DNA from: Sandaracinaceae bacterium
GTDB taxonomy: Bacteria > Myxococcota_A > Polyangia > Polyangiales > Sandaracinaceae
NCBI GenBank assembly: GCA_020633195.1
Contig: JACKEC010000018.1
Span: 1 to 64,000, forward strand
Direction: 5' to 3'
Length of the DNA stretch: 64,000 nucleotides
The notes beneath the pieces were generated by a model, which was not told the DNA's origin, did not search any database, and saw only the letters and a program-made list of their open reading frames with translations. A program made the translations under genes and the position numbers. How positions within the stretch are numbered: position 1 is the first letter of the stretch; every line of letters starts with the position of its first letter. Below are positions 48,037-59,231 of the stretch, in pieces.

Positions 48037-49132
48037 ACAGCGCTCGCTGCCGCTGCACCGGCAGGGGCGCCAGCGACAAGGGGAGCTGCACGTCCACGAA
48101 CCCCGGCGGGCTCGGCGCGTCGAAGGCCATCGCCCGCGCGGCGCGCACGAGGCACTCGTGCAGCGCGGCGTCGACGACCGAGCTCTCCGCCACGCACGCC
48201 TCCGCGACGCGGCCGTCGCCGCCGATCCGCATCGCGAGCGCGACCCGGCCGCCCGCGGCCCCCGGGCCCGCCGTCGCGCCGACGCAGATCTCGGCGCCCT
48301 GCCGCAGCGGGCCCAGGCTCTGGACGATGCGGTCCGGCCGCAGCGTGCCGAGCGGCGCGTCCTCGGCGAGCGCGGGCAGCCCGTCGGGGCAGCGCGACGG
48401 ATCCCCTCCGGGGGTCTCGGTCCCCGCCGCGGCGGGGAGCCGCACGCCCTCGGCGAGGGGCACGGCGAGCGCGACGCGGCCGGCGAGCTCGGCGGGCACG
48501 ACGGCCAGGACGGCCGCGAGCCGGGCGAGCGAGACGTCGCCGGACGCCGCCACGAAGAGCGCGCCGACGTCCGCGGGGAGCGCCGCCCGGGCCGCCTCCG
48601 CGGTGCCCGCCTCGCGGGCGCTCGGCGCGGCGGTCGAGCGCGCGTAGACGCCCTGCTCGGTGATCACCCAGACGACCGCGGGCTCGCGCGGCGGCGGCAG
48701 CGTGCTCGTCACCGCGTTGAGGACCAGCGCCCCGTCCGCGGCCACGCCGTAGCGGCCCCAGCGGCTCAGCACGACGATCGGCGTCGCCGCCGCGAGCCGC
48801 GCGTCGAGATCGTCGGGCGGGTGCACCAGCGGGCGCACGGCGACGGCGAGGTCGGCGTTCAGGCGCCAGCCGCCCCGGCCACGCCCGAGCAGACAGCCGG
48901 CGTCGGAGTCCTGGTCGCGGCGGTCGTCGAGCGTGCGCGCCGCGCGCAGCAGGTCGGTGAAGGTCGCGTCGGGCCCGAGCGCGCGCAGGTCCTCGGCCGG
49001 CGGAGGCGCGTCGTCCTCGCCCGCCTCGTCGGGCGGCGGATCGGGGTCGGGCTCCTCGTCGCCTCCGGTCTCGACCGGCGGCGGCGTGGGTCCGCACGCC
49101 GCCAGCAACACAGAGAGGAGGAGCCAGCGCAT
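48029..49132 (-). CDS. Lipoprotein with AgmX/PglI-type C-terminal domain
   Basis: 367 aa. The signal peptide ends at LLAAC; a Pro/Asp/Glu linker follows (EEPDPDPPPDEAGEDD). The middle (about 80-210) has strands like TPIVVLSRWGRYGVAADG that recall ExbD/biopolymer-type domains. The last 90 residues, GGRVALAMRIGGDGRVAEAC, ALHECLVRAARAMAFDAP, match the TonB-like tail seen in myxobacterial AgmX/PglI proteins, with two Cys. Likely an envelope protein that spans or bridges the periplasm. It stands between the SNF2 ATPase gene (15 bp upstream) and a lipoprotein gene it overlaps. Confidence 0.75.
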   Translation of the reverse strand: MRWLLLSVLLAACGPTPPPVETGGDEEPDPDPPPDEAGEDDAPPPAEDLRALGPDATFTDLLRAARTLDDRRDQDSDAGCLLGRGRGGWRLNADLAVAVRPLVHPPDDLDARLAAATPIVVLSRWGRYGVAADGALVLNAVTSTLPPPREPAVVWVITEQGVYARSTAAPSAREAGTAEAARAALPADVGALFVAASGDVSLARLAAVLAVVPAELAGRVALAVPLAEGVRLPAAAGTETPGGDPSRCPDGLPALAEDAPLGTLRPDRIVQSLGPLRQGAEICVGATAGPGAAGGRVALAMRIGGDGRVAEACVAESSVVDAALHECLVRAARAMAFDAPSPPGFVDVQLPLSLAPLPVQRQRALCE

Positions 49133-49147
49133 GCGCTCAGGATGCGT

Positions 49148-52100
49148 TCAGGAGAACAGGTCGTCGATGTCGGCCTTGGTCAGGCCCTTGAGCGGCGTGC
49201 TCTCGGTGGTGAGCACGTTGCTGACCAGCTCGCGCTTCTTCTCGCTGAGCTTGAGGATCTTCTCCTCGACGCTGTCGCGCGCGATGAGGCGGTACACGGT
49301 GACCACCTTCTCTTGGCCGATGCGGTGCGCGCGGTCCGTCGCCTGGTCCTCGACGGCCGGGTTCCACCACGGGTCGAAGTGCACCACGGTGTCCGCGCCC
49401 GTCAGGTTGAGGCCCGTTCCGCCTGCCTTGAGCGAGATGAGGAACGCGTTGACCGACTCGTCGTTGTTGAAGTGGTTCACGCGCTCCTGGCGGTCCTTCG
49501 TGGAGCCGTCCAGGTACTCGTAGGTCGCGCCGACCTCTTCCATCATCGAGCGGATGAGCGTCAGCATCGAGACGAACTGGCTGAAGATGAGCATGCGGTG
49601 GCCGCCCGCGATCGCCTCCTCGACGATCTCGCGGAGCGCCTGGAGCTTGCCGCTCGTCTCGTCGCTCCACTCGCCGTTGAGGTTGGTGAGGCGCGGGTCG
49701 CACGCCACCTGACGCATGCGCGTGAGCGCCGCGAGGATCTGGATCTGCGCGCGCCCGATGCCCTTGGACTCGACCTCGCTGAGCACGCTGTCGCGCACCT
49801 GCTTGAGCATCTGCTTGTAGAGCTTCGACTGCTCGTCGGCCATGGGCACGACGATCTCTTGCTGGATCTTCTCCGGCAGCTCGGGGGCGACCTCGGCCTT
49901 GGTGCGCCGCATCACGAGCGGGCGGATGATCGTGCGGAGCTTCGCCGCCGACTCCTCGTCGCCTCGATCGATCGGCTTGGAGTAGCGCTCCTCGAAGGAC
50001 TTGAGCGTGCCGAGCAGGCCGGGCGAGACGAAGTCGAAGATCGACCAGATCTCGCTGAGGCGGTTCTCGATGGGCGTGCCCGTGAGCGCGAGGCGCCGCT
50101 CGGACTCGAGCCGCTTGGCCGCGCGCGCGGTGGCGCTGAGCGGGTTCTTGATGTGCTGCGCCTCGTCGAGGATCACGTAGCGGAGGTCGAGCGACTGGAG
50201 GAACTCCTCGTCGCGGCGCAGGAGCGCGTAGCTCGTGATCATGACGTCGGCGTCGTCGAGCTCGACCCGCTTGTCCTGCCGGTCGGCGCCCTGCCAGAGC
50301 ACCGTCGTGAGCTTGGGCGCGAACTTCTCGATCTCGAGCTGCCAGTTCGGCACGACCGAGGTCGGCGCGACGACGAGGCTGATCTTGCGCTTGTGCTTGT
50401 TCTTGGCCCAGAGCAGCAGCGCGATCGTCTGCAGCGTCTTCCCGAGGCCCATGTCGTCGGCGAGGATGCCGCCCGTCCCGCACTCGTGGAGGAACGCGAG
50501 CCACGAGAAGCCGCGCTTCTGGTAGTCGCGGAAGGTCTTCACCTTGAGGTTGCGCGGCTTGGGCACCGCGGGGATCTCCTCGACGTTGCCGAGCTTCGAG
50601 AACAGCTCCTTGGCGGCGGGGGTGACGTTCGCCTCGGCGCCCACGAGCCGCAGCAGGTCCTGCACGCGCCCCGCCTGGGTCAGCGGGAGCTTGTCCTTGC
50701 TGCCCCCGGCGTAGATCTCGGCCATGCGCTCGAGGATCTCGCCCACGTCTTCGGCCCGGACGGGCGCGTAGCTCCCGTCGGCGAGCTTCACGAGGTGCCG
50801 GCCGTGCTCGAGGCACATGCGCAGCTCGTCGGCGTCGACGGCCACGCCCTCGGTCGCGAACGACATGTCGAGGCTGAGCCAGTCCACCCCGCTCGAGACG
50901 CGCATCTGCGCGCCGACCGGCGTCGACCGGACGGTCACCCGCGCCAGATCGTCGGGCACGCGCTTCTCCCACTCCGCGGGGAGCTCGGCGATGCCCTCGG
51001 TCCAGAACGCGACCGCGTCGTCCCCGCGCGCGATGAGGGACTCGGTCTCCTCGTCCGCGGCGAAGCCTTGGTTCATGAGCCGCTGCACGGCGGCCATCTC
51101 GGCGCCGACGTCGCGCCGCACCACGCGGGGGCGCATCCCCTCGGCCTCCGGCGGCAGGAACTCGAGCGGCGAGGGGAAGCCCGCCGCGGGCACGGGGAAC
51201 TCGTTGTCCCCGTAGGCCACGTCGAGGCTCGCGCGCGCCTCGATGATGTCCCCGTCCATGTCGAGCGCGAACTCGGGGGTGGCGTCGACGAGATCCGCGA
51301 TCTGCGACAGGTCCGGGAGATCCGCGCCGAGCGAGGAGGCGACCTTCGGGATGAACTCGGTCAGGAGGTAAGGCAGGTCCGACGCGGGGTGCACGAGCGC
51401 GGGCGAGCGGTAGAGCCGCTGCAGCCACGCCGGGGTCACGGAGTCCGTGACCGGACGCGCGACGCCCTCCGTCGTGTCGATGTGCCAGCCCGGCGTGCCC
51501 TCGAACCAGTTGCCGTTCGAGAGCGAGAAGCGCCGGCTCGCGCCTTCGAAGACGACCCGCATGCGGACGGCCTTCGCGTTCGCCTGGTCGAGCTCGAGGC
51601 GCGGGCGCAGCGGCTCGTCCGCGAAGCGCAGCTCCATCGACGCGGGCTCGAGGAGGACCCGGTGGCCCTTGAGGACGCGGAGCACCTCGGCGGCGTCCTC
51701 ACCGCGGATCTCGGCCGTCGCCGGCGTGCTCCGGCTGGTGTGCCGCTCGAGCGCCCGCAGCAGGGGCCGCATCGAGGTGGGGATCGCGTTGAACGCGCCG
51801 AGCAGGTCGCTGATCGCGACGGCGGAGCGCGTGCCGGCGAGCACCGGGGTCACCGCGATCGACGCCGCGCGCACCTGCATGCGGAACTCGAGGTCCTGAT
51901 GCCGGAGCGACTCCTCGCTGGGCATCCACGCGTCGAGGCCGCCGCGCACCGGCGGGCTGGCGATGCCCAGCTCGCGCACGCTCAGCATCTCGACCTCGCC
52001 GCCCGGCCCGGTCCCTCGGCGGCGGCGCCGGCGGCTCCGGCGCTTGCCCCCGACCGACACGGTCTGCGGGCTGTGCGCCTTGACCTCCTGCTTGCCGTTC

Positions 52101-52909
52101 GCCTTCTCCTTGCTCTTCTTCTTGGCGGCGTCCGGGTGCTTGGGCTTCGGCGGCCGCTCGCGATCGCGAAGCGCGACCATCAGCGCCGCGACGTGCTTGC
52201 AGTGATTGGTCGGACCGCGGAAGCCGGGGCAGGTGCAGTCGCTGACCCACTGCTCCTCGTCGGTCAGCGTGACCTTGGGCTCGTAGGTGACGTCGGCCTT
52301 CACCTGCACGACGCACTTCGCGTTGCTGCCGTGCGTCCAGAGATCGTTCACGTGTCCACGCCGAGCGTACAGCCGGCCTCGCAGGAACGCGTTGCCTCCG
52401 GTGACGCGCTGGATCGCGCGATCGCTGAACTTCGCCAGGTGCTGCGAGACGCGCGCGGGATCCGACTTGCGGGTCTCCACCACCAGCGAGTGCTTGTCGT
52501 CGGAGTCGTCGTCGAGATCGTCCTCGTCGGAGTCGTCGCCCTCGTCGCCGTGATCGCCCTCGTCGCCGTAGTCGCTCTCGTCGCCGTGGTGGTCGTCGTG
52601 GCCGCGCTCGCTCTCGTCGTCGCGCTCGCTCACCTCTTCACTCGCGTCCACGCCCGCGTCCTCGATCGCGAGCGCCTGCTGGACGGGCTCGACCTCGGCC
52701 TCGACGGGCTCCGCGGCGGCCTTGGTGCGTCGCGGCTTGCGCACCGCTCGCTTGGGCGCCTCGGCGGGCTCCGCGGCCTCCAGGGTGGCGGCCTCGTCGG
52801 GCGCCGTGGAGTCCACGGTCCGACGTCGGCGGCGACGCGGCTTCGGAAGGGTTGCGCTGTCGGACGCGAGCGTATCGCTCGCGGCGTGGTCGATCGACGT
52901 CTCGGCCAT
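49148..52909 (-). CDS. SWIM zinc-finger SNF2-family ATPase
   Basis: 1253 aa. Residues 1-150 are basic at first and then strongly acidic (HHGDESDYGDEG, DEDDLDDDSDD). A SWIM finger CTCPGF...HCKHVAAL lies at about 226-245. The SNF2 part has motif I DDMGLGKTLQT (about 816), DEAQHIKNP (about 915), TGTPIENRLSE, and the C-terminal helicase half with IFSQFVSMLTL and TDRAHRIGQ (about 1193). Such proteins remodel protein-DNA complexes using ATP; bacterial RapA/HepA relatives act on RNA polymerase. The SWIM finger suggests nucleic-acid binding. ATG at 52909. No methylase or restriction gene is nearby. Confidence 0.92.
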   Translation of the reverse strand: MAETSIDHAASDTLASDSATLPKPRRRRRRTVDSTAPDEAATLEAAEPAEAPKRAVRKPRRTKAAAEPVEAEVEPVQQALAIEDAGVDASEEVSERDDESERGHDDHHGDESDYGDEGDHGDEGDDSDEDDLDDDSDDKHSLVVETRKSDPARVSQHLAKFSDRAIQRVTGGNAFLRGRLYARRGHVNDLWTHGSNAKCVVQVKADVTYEPKVTLTDEEQWVSDCTCPGFRGPTNHCKHVAALMVALRDRERPPKPKHPDAAKKKSKEKANGKQEVKAHSPQTVSVGGKRRSRRRRRRGTGPGGEVEMLSVRELGIASPPVRGGLDAWMPSEESLRHQDLEFRMQVRAASIAVTPVLAGTRSAVAISDLLGAFNAIPTSMRPLLRALERHTSRSTPATAEIRGEDAAEVLRVLKGHRVLLEPASMELRFADEPLRPRLELDQANAKAVRMRVVFEGASRRFSLSNGNWFEGTPGWHIDTTEGVARPVTDSVTPAWLQRLYRSPALVHPASDLPYLLTEFIPKVASSLGADLPDLSQIADLVDATPEFALDMDGDIIEARASLDVAYGDNEFPVPAAGFPSPLEFLPPEAEGMRPRVVRRDVGAEMAAVQRLMNQGFAADEETESLIARGDDAVAFWTEGIAELPAEWEKRVPDDLARVTVRSTPVGAQMRVSSGVDWLSLDMSFATEGVAVDADELRMCLEHGRHLVKLADGSYAPVRAEDVGEILERMAEIYAGGSKDKLPLTQAGRVQDLLRLVGAEANVTPAAKELFSKLGNVEEIPAVPKPRNLKVKTFRDYQKRGFSWLAFLHECGTGGILADDMGLGKTLQTIALLLWAKNKHKRKISLVVAPTSVVPNWQLEIEKFAPKLTTVLWQGADRQDKRVELDDADVMITSYALLRRDEEFLQSLDLRYVILDEAQHIKNPLSATARAAKRLESERRLALTGTPIENRLSEIWSIFDFVSPGLLGTLKSFEERYSKPIDRGDEESAAKLRTIIRPLVMRRTKAEVAPELPEKIQQEIVVPMADEQSKLYKQMLKQVRDSVLSEVESKGIGRAQIQILAALTRMRQVACDPRLTNLNGEWSDETSGKLQALREIVEEAIAGGHRMLIFSQFVSMLTLIRSMMEEVGATYEYLDGSTKDRQERVNHFNNDESVNAFLISLKAGGTGLNLTGADTVVHFDPWWNPAVEDQATDRAHRIGQEKVVTVYRLIARDSVEEKILKLSEKKRELVSNVLTTESTPLKGLTKADIDDLFS

Positions 52910-53215
52910 GAAGGTGTTGCTCCGGCGGGGCGCGGCGCGCCTGGCGCAGGGGCTGAGGTGCTCTCGGGTACCGTCCGCGCGGCGTCAGCCTTCGCCGCGG
53001 GCCCTGTGTTTCGACCAACTCGGGTTTCGAGGTGCTCGTGTGTCGAGGTGCTCGTGAAGGCTCAGCCGAATCCCCAGCGTGAGCGAGATCACAGGTCACT
53101 GTGCCTGTGCTCTCGTCACCCTTCTCACGGCAGCGTTTGAACGCGCCCGGCTGAGCGGAATGGAACGGGTCCGCTCCGATGATACACGACGGAGGCCGGT
53201 GTGCAACCGGGCGCT
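52910..53215. other. Intergenic region upstream of SNF2 gene, with a tandem 16-bp repeat
   Basis: About 306 bp with no gene. It holds two tandem copies of a TxTCGAGGTGCTCGTG unit at 53025-53040 and 53041-53056 (15 of 16 equal), and a CACAGG/CCTGTG short inverted repeat near 53089-53108. Both could be sites for a regulator of the SNF2 gene or the promoter region. Confidence 0.6.
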
Positions 53216-54808
53216 TCACCGCCGCCGGAAGTCGACCGCGAGCGTCGCCGCCGTGGCCGAGGGCGCGTCACCGCGCCGACCGCGCTGGACCGCGGCCCCG
53301 TGCTCGGCCCACCAGGCGCGCGCCTCGGCCCGAGTCCACGCCGGCACGTCCTCGCAGGCCTCGAGCAGCTCCCCGAGCTCGACCGCGCTCTGCGGCCGAT
53401 CGTCCGGCGACTTCTCGAGGCAGCGCAGCACCAGCTCCTCGAGCGTCGGCGGGATCGGCGCGCCCAGGCGAGCCGAGGGCGGCTCCGGCGCCGCGTGGAG
53501 GTGCGCCGAGCAGATCTCGACGATCGTCTGGCCCTCGAACACCGTCTGCCCGGTGAGCAGGTAGTAGGCGACGGCCCCGAGCGCGTAGAGGTCCGCCCGC
53601 GCGTCGAGCTCGTCGGGGTGGGTGATCGCCTCGGGGGCCATGTAGAGCGGCGTCCCCATCACCGTGCCGGTCTGGGTGATCCCGGTCGTCTCGGCGGTGT
53701 CCTGCTGCCGGACGAGCCCGAAGTCGACGATCTTGCAGAGGTCGGCCACCGGCGCGGCGCCCGCGACGAGCAGGTTGGCGGGCTTGATGTCGCGGTGGAT
53801 GAGCCCGATGTCGTGGGCCTCGGCGAGCCCGGCCGCGACCTGGAGCAGGAGGTGCCGCACCCGTGCCGCGGGCATGGGGCCTCCCACCGCGACGACGGTC
53901 TCGAGATCGCCGCCGTCGAGGTACTCCATCGCGTAGTAGAAGACGCCGTCGCTCGTGCGGCCGTAGTCGAAGATCGTGACCGTGTTCGGGTGCTGGAGCG
54001 ACGCCGTCAGCTGCACCTCGCGCTCGAAGCGACCGATCGCCGCCGCGTCGGTCGACTCGGGCGGCAGGAGCTTCAGCGCCGTGGGTCGCCGCAGCATCGA
54101 GTGCCGCGCCCGATACACGACCCCCATACCCCCCGCGCCGATCGGCTCGATGAGGATGTACTGACCCAGGCGACGCGCCTCGTCGGCCTGGCGCCGCAGC
54201 CCGAACAGGACCCACGAGGCCACCGTCGAGACGACGACGACGACGACCAGCCACATCGCGAGGTTGATCAGGACGGTGCTGAGGGTGTCCTCGCCGCGCC
54301 GCGCCGGATCCTGGACGTGCACGAGGACCCCGAGCCCGAACGCGAGGCTCGCCGCGATCGACCCGATCGTCGCGGTGCGGGTCGCGTCGCTGGGCACCAT
54401 CAGCGCCCGCGTGACGAGGACGAGCATGCTCGTGAGCGCGGTCAGGAGCACCGCAGCGACGCCCTCCTGGCCGAGCATCGCCATCAGGGTGTAGGGGACC
54501 ACCGCGGCGACGGTCCCGACGCCGTCGATCAAGAGGAGCTGCTGCGGCGAGCGGGTCCCGCTTCGGGCGACGAGCCACACCGCGGCGCTGACGAGGGCGC
54601 CGACGAAGTTGAGGCTCCCGCGCCAGGAGATGGCGTGCTGGACCGCCACGTCGAGCCCCGACAGCACGAGATCGGTGACGAGCTCGACGGCGAGGAACCC
54701 GCCGCCGAGGCAGAGCGTGACGAGGCCGAGCAACGCCAGGCGCTCCTGCATCCGGTGCCGGACCTCCTCGGAGAGGCGCGGGTCCGGCGCGAGCGTGGAC
54801 GCGGCCAT
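53216..54808 (-). CDS. Ser/Thr protein kinase with N-terminal six-helix membrane domain
   Basis: 530 aa from ATG 54808 (GTG 54829 would add seven). Residues about 20-190 hold six hydrophobic helices (LLGLVTLCLGGGFLAVELVT, LIDGVGTVAAVVPYTLMAML and others), probably a sensor. The kinase domain follows: IGAGGMGVVYRARH, TALKLL, HRDIKPANLLV, VDFGLVR and MGTPLYMAPEAI. The end is short and Ala/Arg-rich. The order membrane part first, kinase last is the reverse of most myxobacterial kinases. It is divergent from the DAHP synthase gene, 59 bp apart, with a CATAGC/GCTATG repeat in the gap (54838-54857). Confidence 0.88.
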   Translation of the reverse strand: MAASTLAPDPRLSEEVRHRMQERLALLGLVTLCLGGGFLAVELVTDLVLSGLDVAVQHAISWRGSLNFVGALVSAAVWLVARSGTRSPQQLLLIDGVGTVAAVVPYTLMAMLGQEGVAAVLLTALTSMLVLVTRALMVPSDATRTATIGSIAASLAFGLGVLVHVQDPARRGEDTLSTVLINLAMWLVVVVVVSTVASWVLFGLRRQADEARRLGQYILIEPIGAGGMGVVYRARHSMLRRPTALKLLPPESTDAAAIGRFEREVQLTASLQHPNTVTIFDYGRTSDGVFYYAMEYLDGGDLETVVAVGGPMPAARVRHLLLQVAAGLAEAHDIGLIHRDIKPANLLVAGAAPVADLCKIVDFGLVRQQDTAETTGITQTGTVMGTPLYMAPEAITHPDELDARADLYALGAVAYYLLTGQTVFEGQTIVEICSAHLHAAPEPPSARLGAPIPPTLEELVLRCLEKSPDDRPQSAVELGELLEACEDVPAWTRAEARAWWAEHGAAVQRGRRGDAPSATAATLAVDFRRR

Positions 54809-54867
54809 CGACGAGGTCCCCGGGGACACCCGGCGAGCATAGCTCGCGTGCGCTATGGTGCCGCGCC

Positions 54868-56256
<1,389 letters not shown>

Positions 56257-56313
56257 TGCGCCCGGGCCGGTCGCTGGCTCGATGGTCAAACAGTGCTACG
56301 CCCCTCCGTTCCC

Positions 56314-56757
56314 ATGCACGAGGCGTCGACAGCCGCGCGGCTCACGGAGGTTCGCCAGCTCTTCTTGGAGCGGATCCCGTTCAACCGCGTCCTGGGCATC
56401 GAGATCGTGGATCTTTCGCCCGGAATGGCCCTGTTCTCGGTGCCCTTCCGCCCCGAGCTCATCGGCGATCCCGACCGGCGCGCCCTGCACGGCGGGGTCC
56501 TCAGCGCGGTGGCCGACACCTGCGGCGGCTGCGCGGTCTGGTCCCGGATCGGGGAGAACGACCGCGTCTCCACCATCGATCTGCGGATCGACTACCTCCG
56601 GCCGGGCCAGCCCGAGGAGCTGCGCTGCCGCGGGAGCGTCCTTCGGCTTGGCAATCGGGTCGGCGTGGCCCAAATCACCCTCTTTCACCCTTCGGCGGCG
56701 GACACGACCATCGCCGAAGCGAAGGGCGTCTACAGCGTCAAACGAGCGGCTGCGTGA
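56314..56757 (+). CDS. Hotdog-fold PaaI-like thioesterase
   Basis: 147 aa from ATG 56314 (GTG 56293 adds seven). Family order: FNRVLGIEIVDLSPGMALFSVP, then RRALHGGVLSAVADTCGG, where the HGG-x7-D motif binds the acyl-CoA, then STIDLRIDYLRPG and a last strand. Such enzymes hydrolyse acyl- or aryl-CoA thioesters in the cytoplasm. Its stop overlaps the GTG of the helicase gene by 4 bp (GTGA). Confidence 0.9.
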   Translation: MHEASTAARLTEVRQLFLERIPFNRVLGIEIVDLSPGMALFSVPFRPELIGDPDRRALHGGVLSAVADTCGGCAVWSRIGENDRVSTIDLRIDYLRPGQPEELRCRGSVLRLGNRVGVAQITLFHPSAADTTIAEAKGVYSVKRAAA

Positions 56758-59231
56758 ACGGATTGAGCGAGAACCAGGGAGCCGACGAGGAGCTGCAGCG
56801 CATCTCCGCCGAAGAAGAGCGCGTGCTCGCCCGCGTTCAGAAGCACGTCGAGACCCGCGAGCTGCGCGCCGACAACGGGGGCATCGACTACGACGCCGAG
56901 CTGCTCGCCCTCCGCGATCAGATCAACGAGGCGCGCCTCGAGGACATCCCGCCGCTCATCGAGGAGATGGAGCGCGTCGCGGAGATCGCCGCGCGCCGGG
57001 CGAAGGTCACGCAGGGCGTGGTCGACCCGCGCTCGCCGTACTTCGGGCGCATGGTGCTCGAGGAGGACGACAGGCGCCGCGAGGTGCTCATCGGCCGCTC
57101 CACGTACCTGCACCCCAAGACCGGGATCCGGATCGTGGACTGGCGCGACGCGCCGGTCAGCCGCCTGTACTACCGCTACGAAGAGGGCGACGAGTACTTC
57201 GAGGAGTTCGGCGGCCGCGAGGTCGAGGGCGAGGTGCTCACGCGCCGCACGCTCGCGATCAACGAGGGCGAGCTCCGCCGCATCGGCGCCCCGCAGGGCA
57301 CGTTCCTCCGCCGGCGCGACGGGAGCTGGTTCCGCGCGAGCGAGTCGGCGCGCCGGCTCACCGGCGGCCAGGGCGCCGCGATGCGCGCGGAGGGGCACCA
57401 CCAGCCCGGTCGCCTCGGCACGGGGCGCGACGGGGACGGCCGCGAGGACCGGTTCCTCCCGGAGATCACGGCGCTCATCGATCCTCGCCAGTTCGAGCTC
57501 ATCACCGCGGCGGACAGCGGGCTGGTCGTCATCCAAGGCGGCGCCGGCTCCGGCAAGACCACCATCGGCCTGCACCGCCTCGCGTACCTGAACTTCCAGG
57601 ACCGTCGGCGCTTCCGCCCCGACCGCATGCTCGTGATGGTCTTCAACCGGGCCCTCGAGCGCTACATCTCGCGCGTCCTGCCGGCGCTCGGCGTCACCGG
57701 CGTGCCGGTCACCACCTACGAGCGCTGGGCGTCGCGCCTCCGGGAGCAGCACGTCCCCGGCGTGCCCCGTGACTACGAGCCGAACACGCCGGCGACGGTG
57801 ACGCGGCTGAAGAAGCACCCGCTCATGCTCGACGCCATCGATCGACACGCGGCGAAGGTCGCGGCGAAGGTCGAGGAGATGCTCGAGCGATCGGTCGAGG
57901 GCATCGAGGGCCACGCCGAGGTCCTCACCGCGTGGCGGCGCCACCCGACGGCGCCGCTCGGTCAGCGCCTCGAGATGCTGGCGCGCTGGGCGCGGCCCCG
58001 GAAGCACGACGACGGAAGCGTGGACAAGGCGCGCAGCCGCCCGCTCGCGCTGCGGCACGCGGTCGACCGCGTCGTGTCCCGCGGCAAGGCGCTCGCGCGC
58101 GACGTGCTGACCGCCTGGGCCGACCTCTTGACCGACCTGCCGGCGCTGGAGGCCGTCTTCCTCGCCGAGGGGAGCGACCTCTCCGCCGCCGAGCTCCAGT
58201 CCGCGCACCGGTGGTGCACGCTCCGCTGCCCGCAGATCGTCGCCGCGTTCGAGGAGGCCCTCGCCCTCGCGAGCGAGCGCGACGACCTCCCCAAGGAGGA
58301 CCGCGAGCGCGCTCGGCGGAGCGACCGCCCCAGCGGCGGGGATCGCGGCGACTTCCACGCGCGCGCCCGCGCCGACGATCGCACGATGGGCATCGACGGC
58401 GCCGAGGAGCAGGAGCCGGTGCTCCTCGACCGCGAGGACGACACGCTCCTGCTGCGGATGACGCAGCGGCTCTGGGGCCCGCTCTCGCGCGGCAAGGAGC
58501 GCCTCACCTACGAGCACATGTTCCTCGACGAGGCGCAGGACCTCAGCCCCGTCGAGCTCGCGGTCGTCGTGGGCACCGCGAGCGACGCGCAGAGCGTGAC
58601 CCTCGCCGGCGACGTCGCGCAGCGCCTGCTCATGGACAACGGCTTCAACGGCTGGGACGACGTGCTCGGCCGCCTCGGGCTCGACCACGTGGAGATCGAG
58701 CCGCTCAAGCTCACCTACCGGTCCACCGCGCAGATCATCGACTTCGCCGACGACGTGCTCGGGCCGCTCCGGAACGAGCAGCAGAGCACGGCGACGCGGC
58801 AGGGCGCGCCCGTCGAGCTCTTCGAGTTCGGCCAGAGCGGCGAGGCGGTCGCCTTCCTCGGCGGCGCGCTGCGCGAGCTGATGGCGTCCGAGCCGCGCGC
58901 GTCGGTGGCCGTGATCGCCCGCTACCCCGAGCACGCGGACATCTACTACCGCGGCCTCGCGAACGCGGAGGTCCCGTTCCTGCGCCGCATCGCGCAACAG
59001 GACTTCCCCTTCAAGCCCGGCATCGACGTCACCGACGTCCGTCAGGTGAAGGGCCTCGAGTTCGACTACGTGGTGCTGCTCGAGGTCTCGAGCGCCGCCT
59101 TCGCGGAGGACGACGAGGCGCGCCACCTGCTGCACATCGCGGCCACCCGCGCGGCGCACCAGCTCTGGGTCACCACCACGGGGACGCCCTCCTCGCTGCT
59201 GCCTCAGAAGCTCCGCGACCACGAGGAGTGA
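56754..59231 (+). CDS. HelD-like UvrD-superfamily helicase
   Basis: 825 aa from GTG 56754. Residues 1-110 are a coiled-coil-like arm (EEERVLARVQKHVETRE, IPPLIEEMERVAEIAARR), then a HelD N-domain (FGRMVLEEDDR, IGRSTYLH, VDWRDAPVSRLYYRYEEGD). The helicase core has motif I GGAGSGKTTIGLHRLAYL, motif II FLDEAQDLSP, motif III GDVAQR, motif IV-V LKLTYRST and VKGLEFDYVVLLE, and motif VI AATRAAHQLWV. HelD proteins free stalled RNA polymerase; DNA unwinding is not needed. It is co-translated with genes on both sides (GTGA overlaps). Confidence 0.9.
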   Translation: MNGLSENQGADEELQRISAEEERVLARVQKHVETRELRADNGGIDYDAELLALRDQINEARLEDIPPLIEEMERVAEIAARRAKVTQGVVDPRSPYFGRMVLEEDDRRREVLIGRSTYLHPKTGIRIVDWRDAPVSRLYYRYEEGDEYFEEFGGREVEGEVLTRRTLAINEGELRRIGAPQGTFLRRRDGSWFRASESARRLTGGQGAAMRAEGHHQPGRLGTGRDGDGREDRFLPEITALIDPRQFELITAADSGLVVIQGGAGSGKTTIGLHRLAYLNFQDRRRFRPDRMLVMVFNRALERYISRVLPALGVTGVPVTTYERWASRLREQHVPGVPRDYEPNTPATVTRLKKHPLMLDAIDRHAAKVAAKVEEMLERSVEGIEGHAEVLTAWRRHPTAPLGQRLEMLARWARPRKHDDGSVDKARSRPLALRHAVDRVVSRGKALARDVLTAWADLLTDLPALEAVFLAEGSDLSAAELQSAHRWCTLRCPQIVAAFEEALALASERDDLPKEDRERARRSDRPSGGDRGDFHARARADDRTMGIDGAEEQEPVLLDREDDTLLLRMTQRLWGPLSRGKERLTYEHMFLDEAQDLSPVELAVVVGTASDAQSVTLAGDVAQRLLMDNGFNGWDDVLGRLGLDHVEIEPLKLTYRSTAQIIDFADDVLGPLRNEQQSTATRQGAPVELFEFGQSGEAVAFLGGALRELMASEPRASVAVIARYPEHADIYYRGLANAEVPFLRRIAQQDFPFKPGIDVTDVRQVKGLEFDYVVLLEVSSAAFAEDDEARHLLHIAATRAAHQLWVTTTGTPSSLLPQKLRDHEE

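Noticed and set aside
54838..54857. Operator between kinase and DAHP synthase (CATAGC/GCTATG)
   Set aside because: A 6-bp inverted repeat is too short to support on its own; noted in the kinase entry only.
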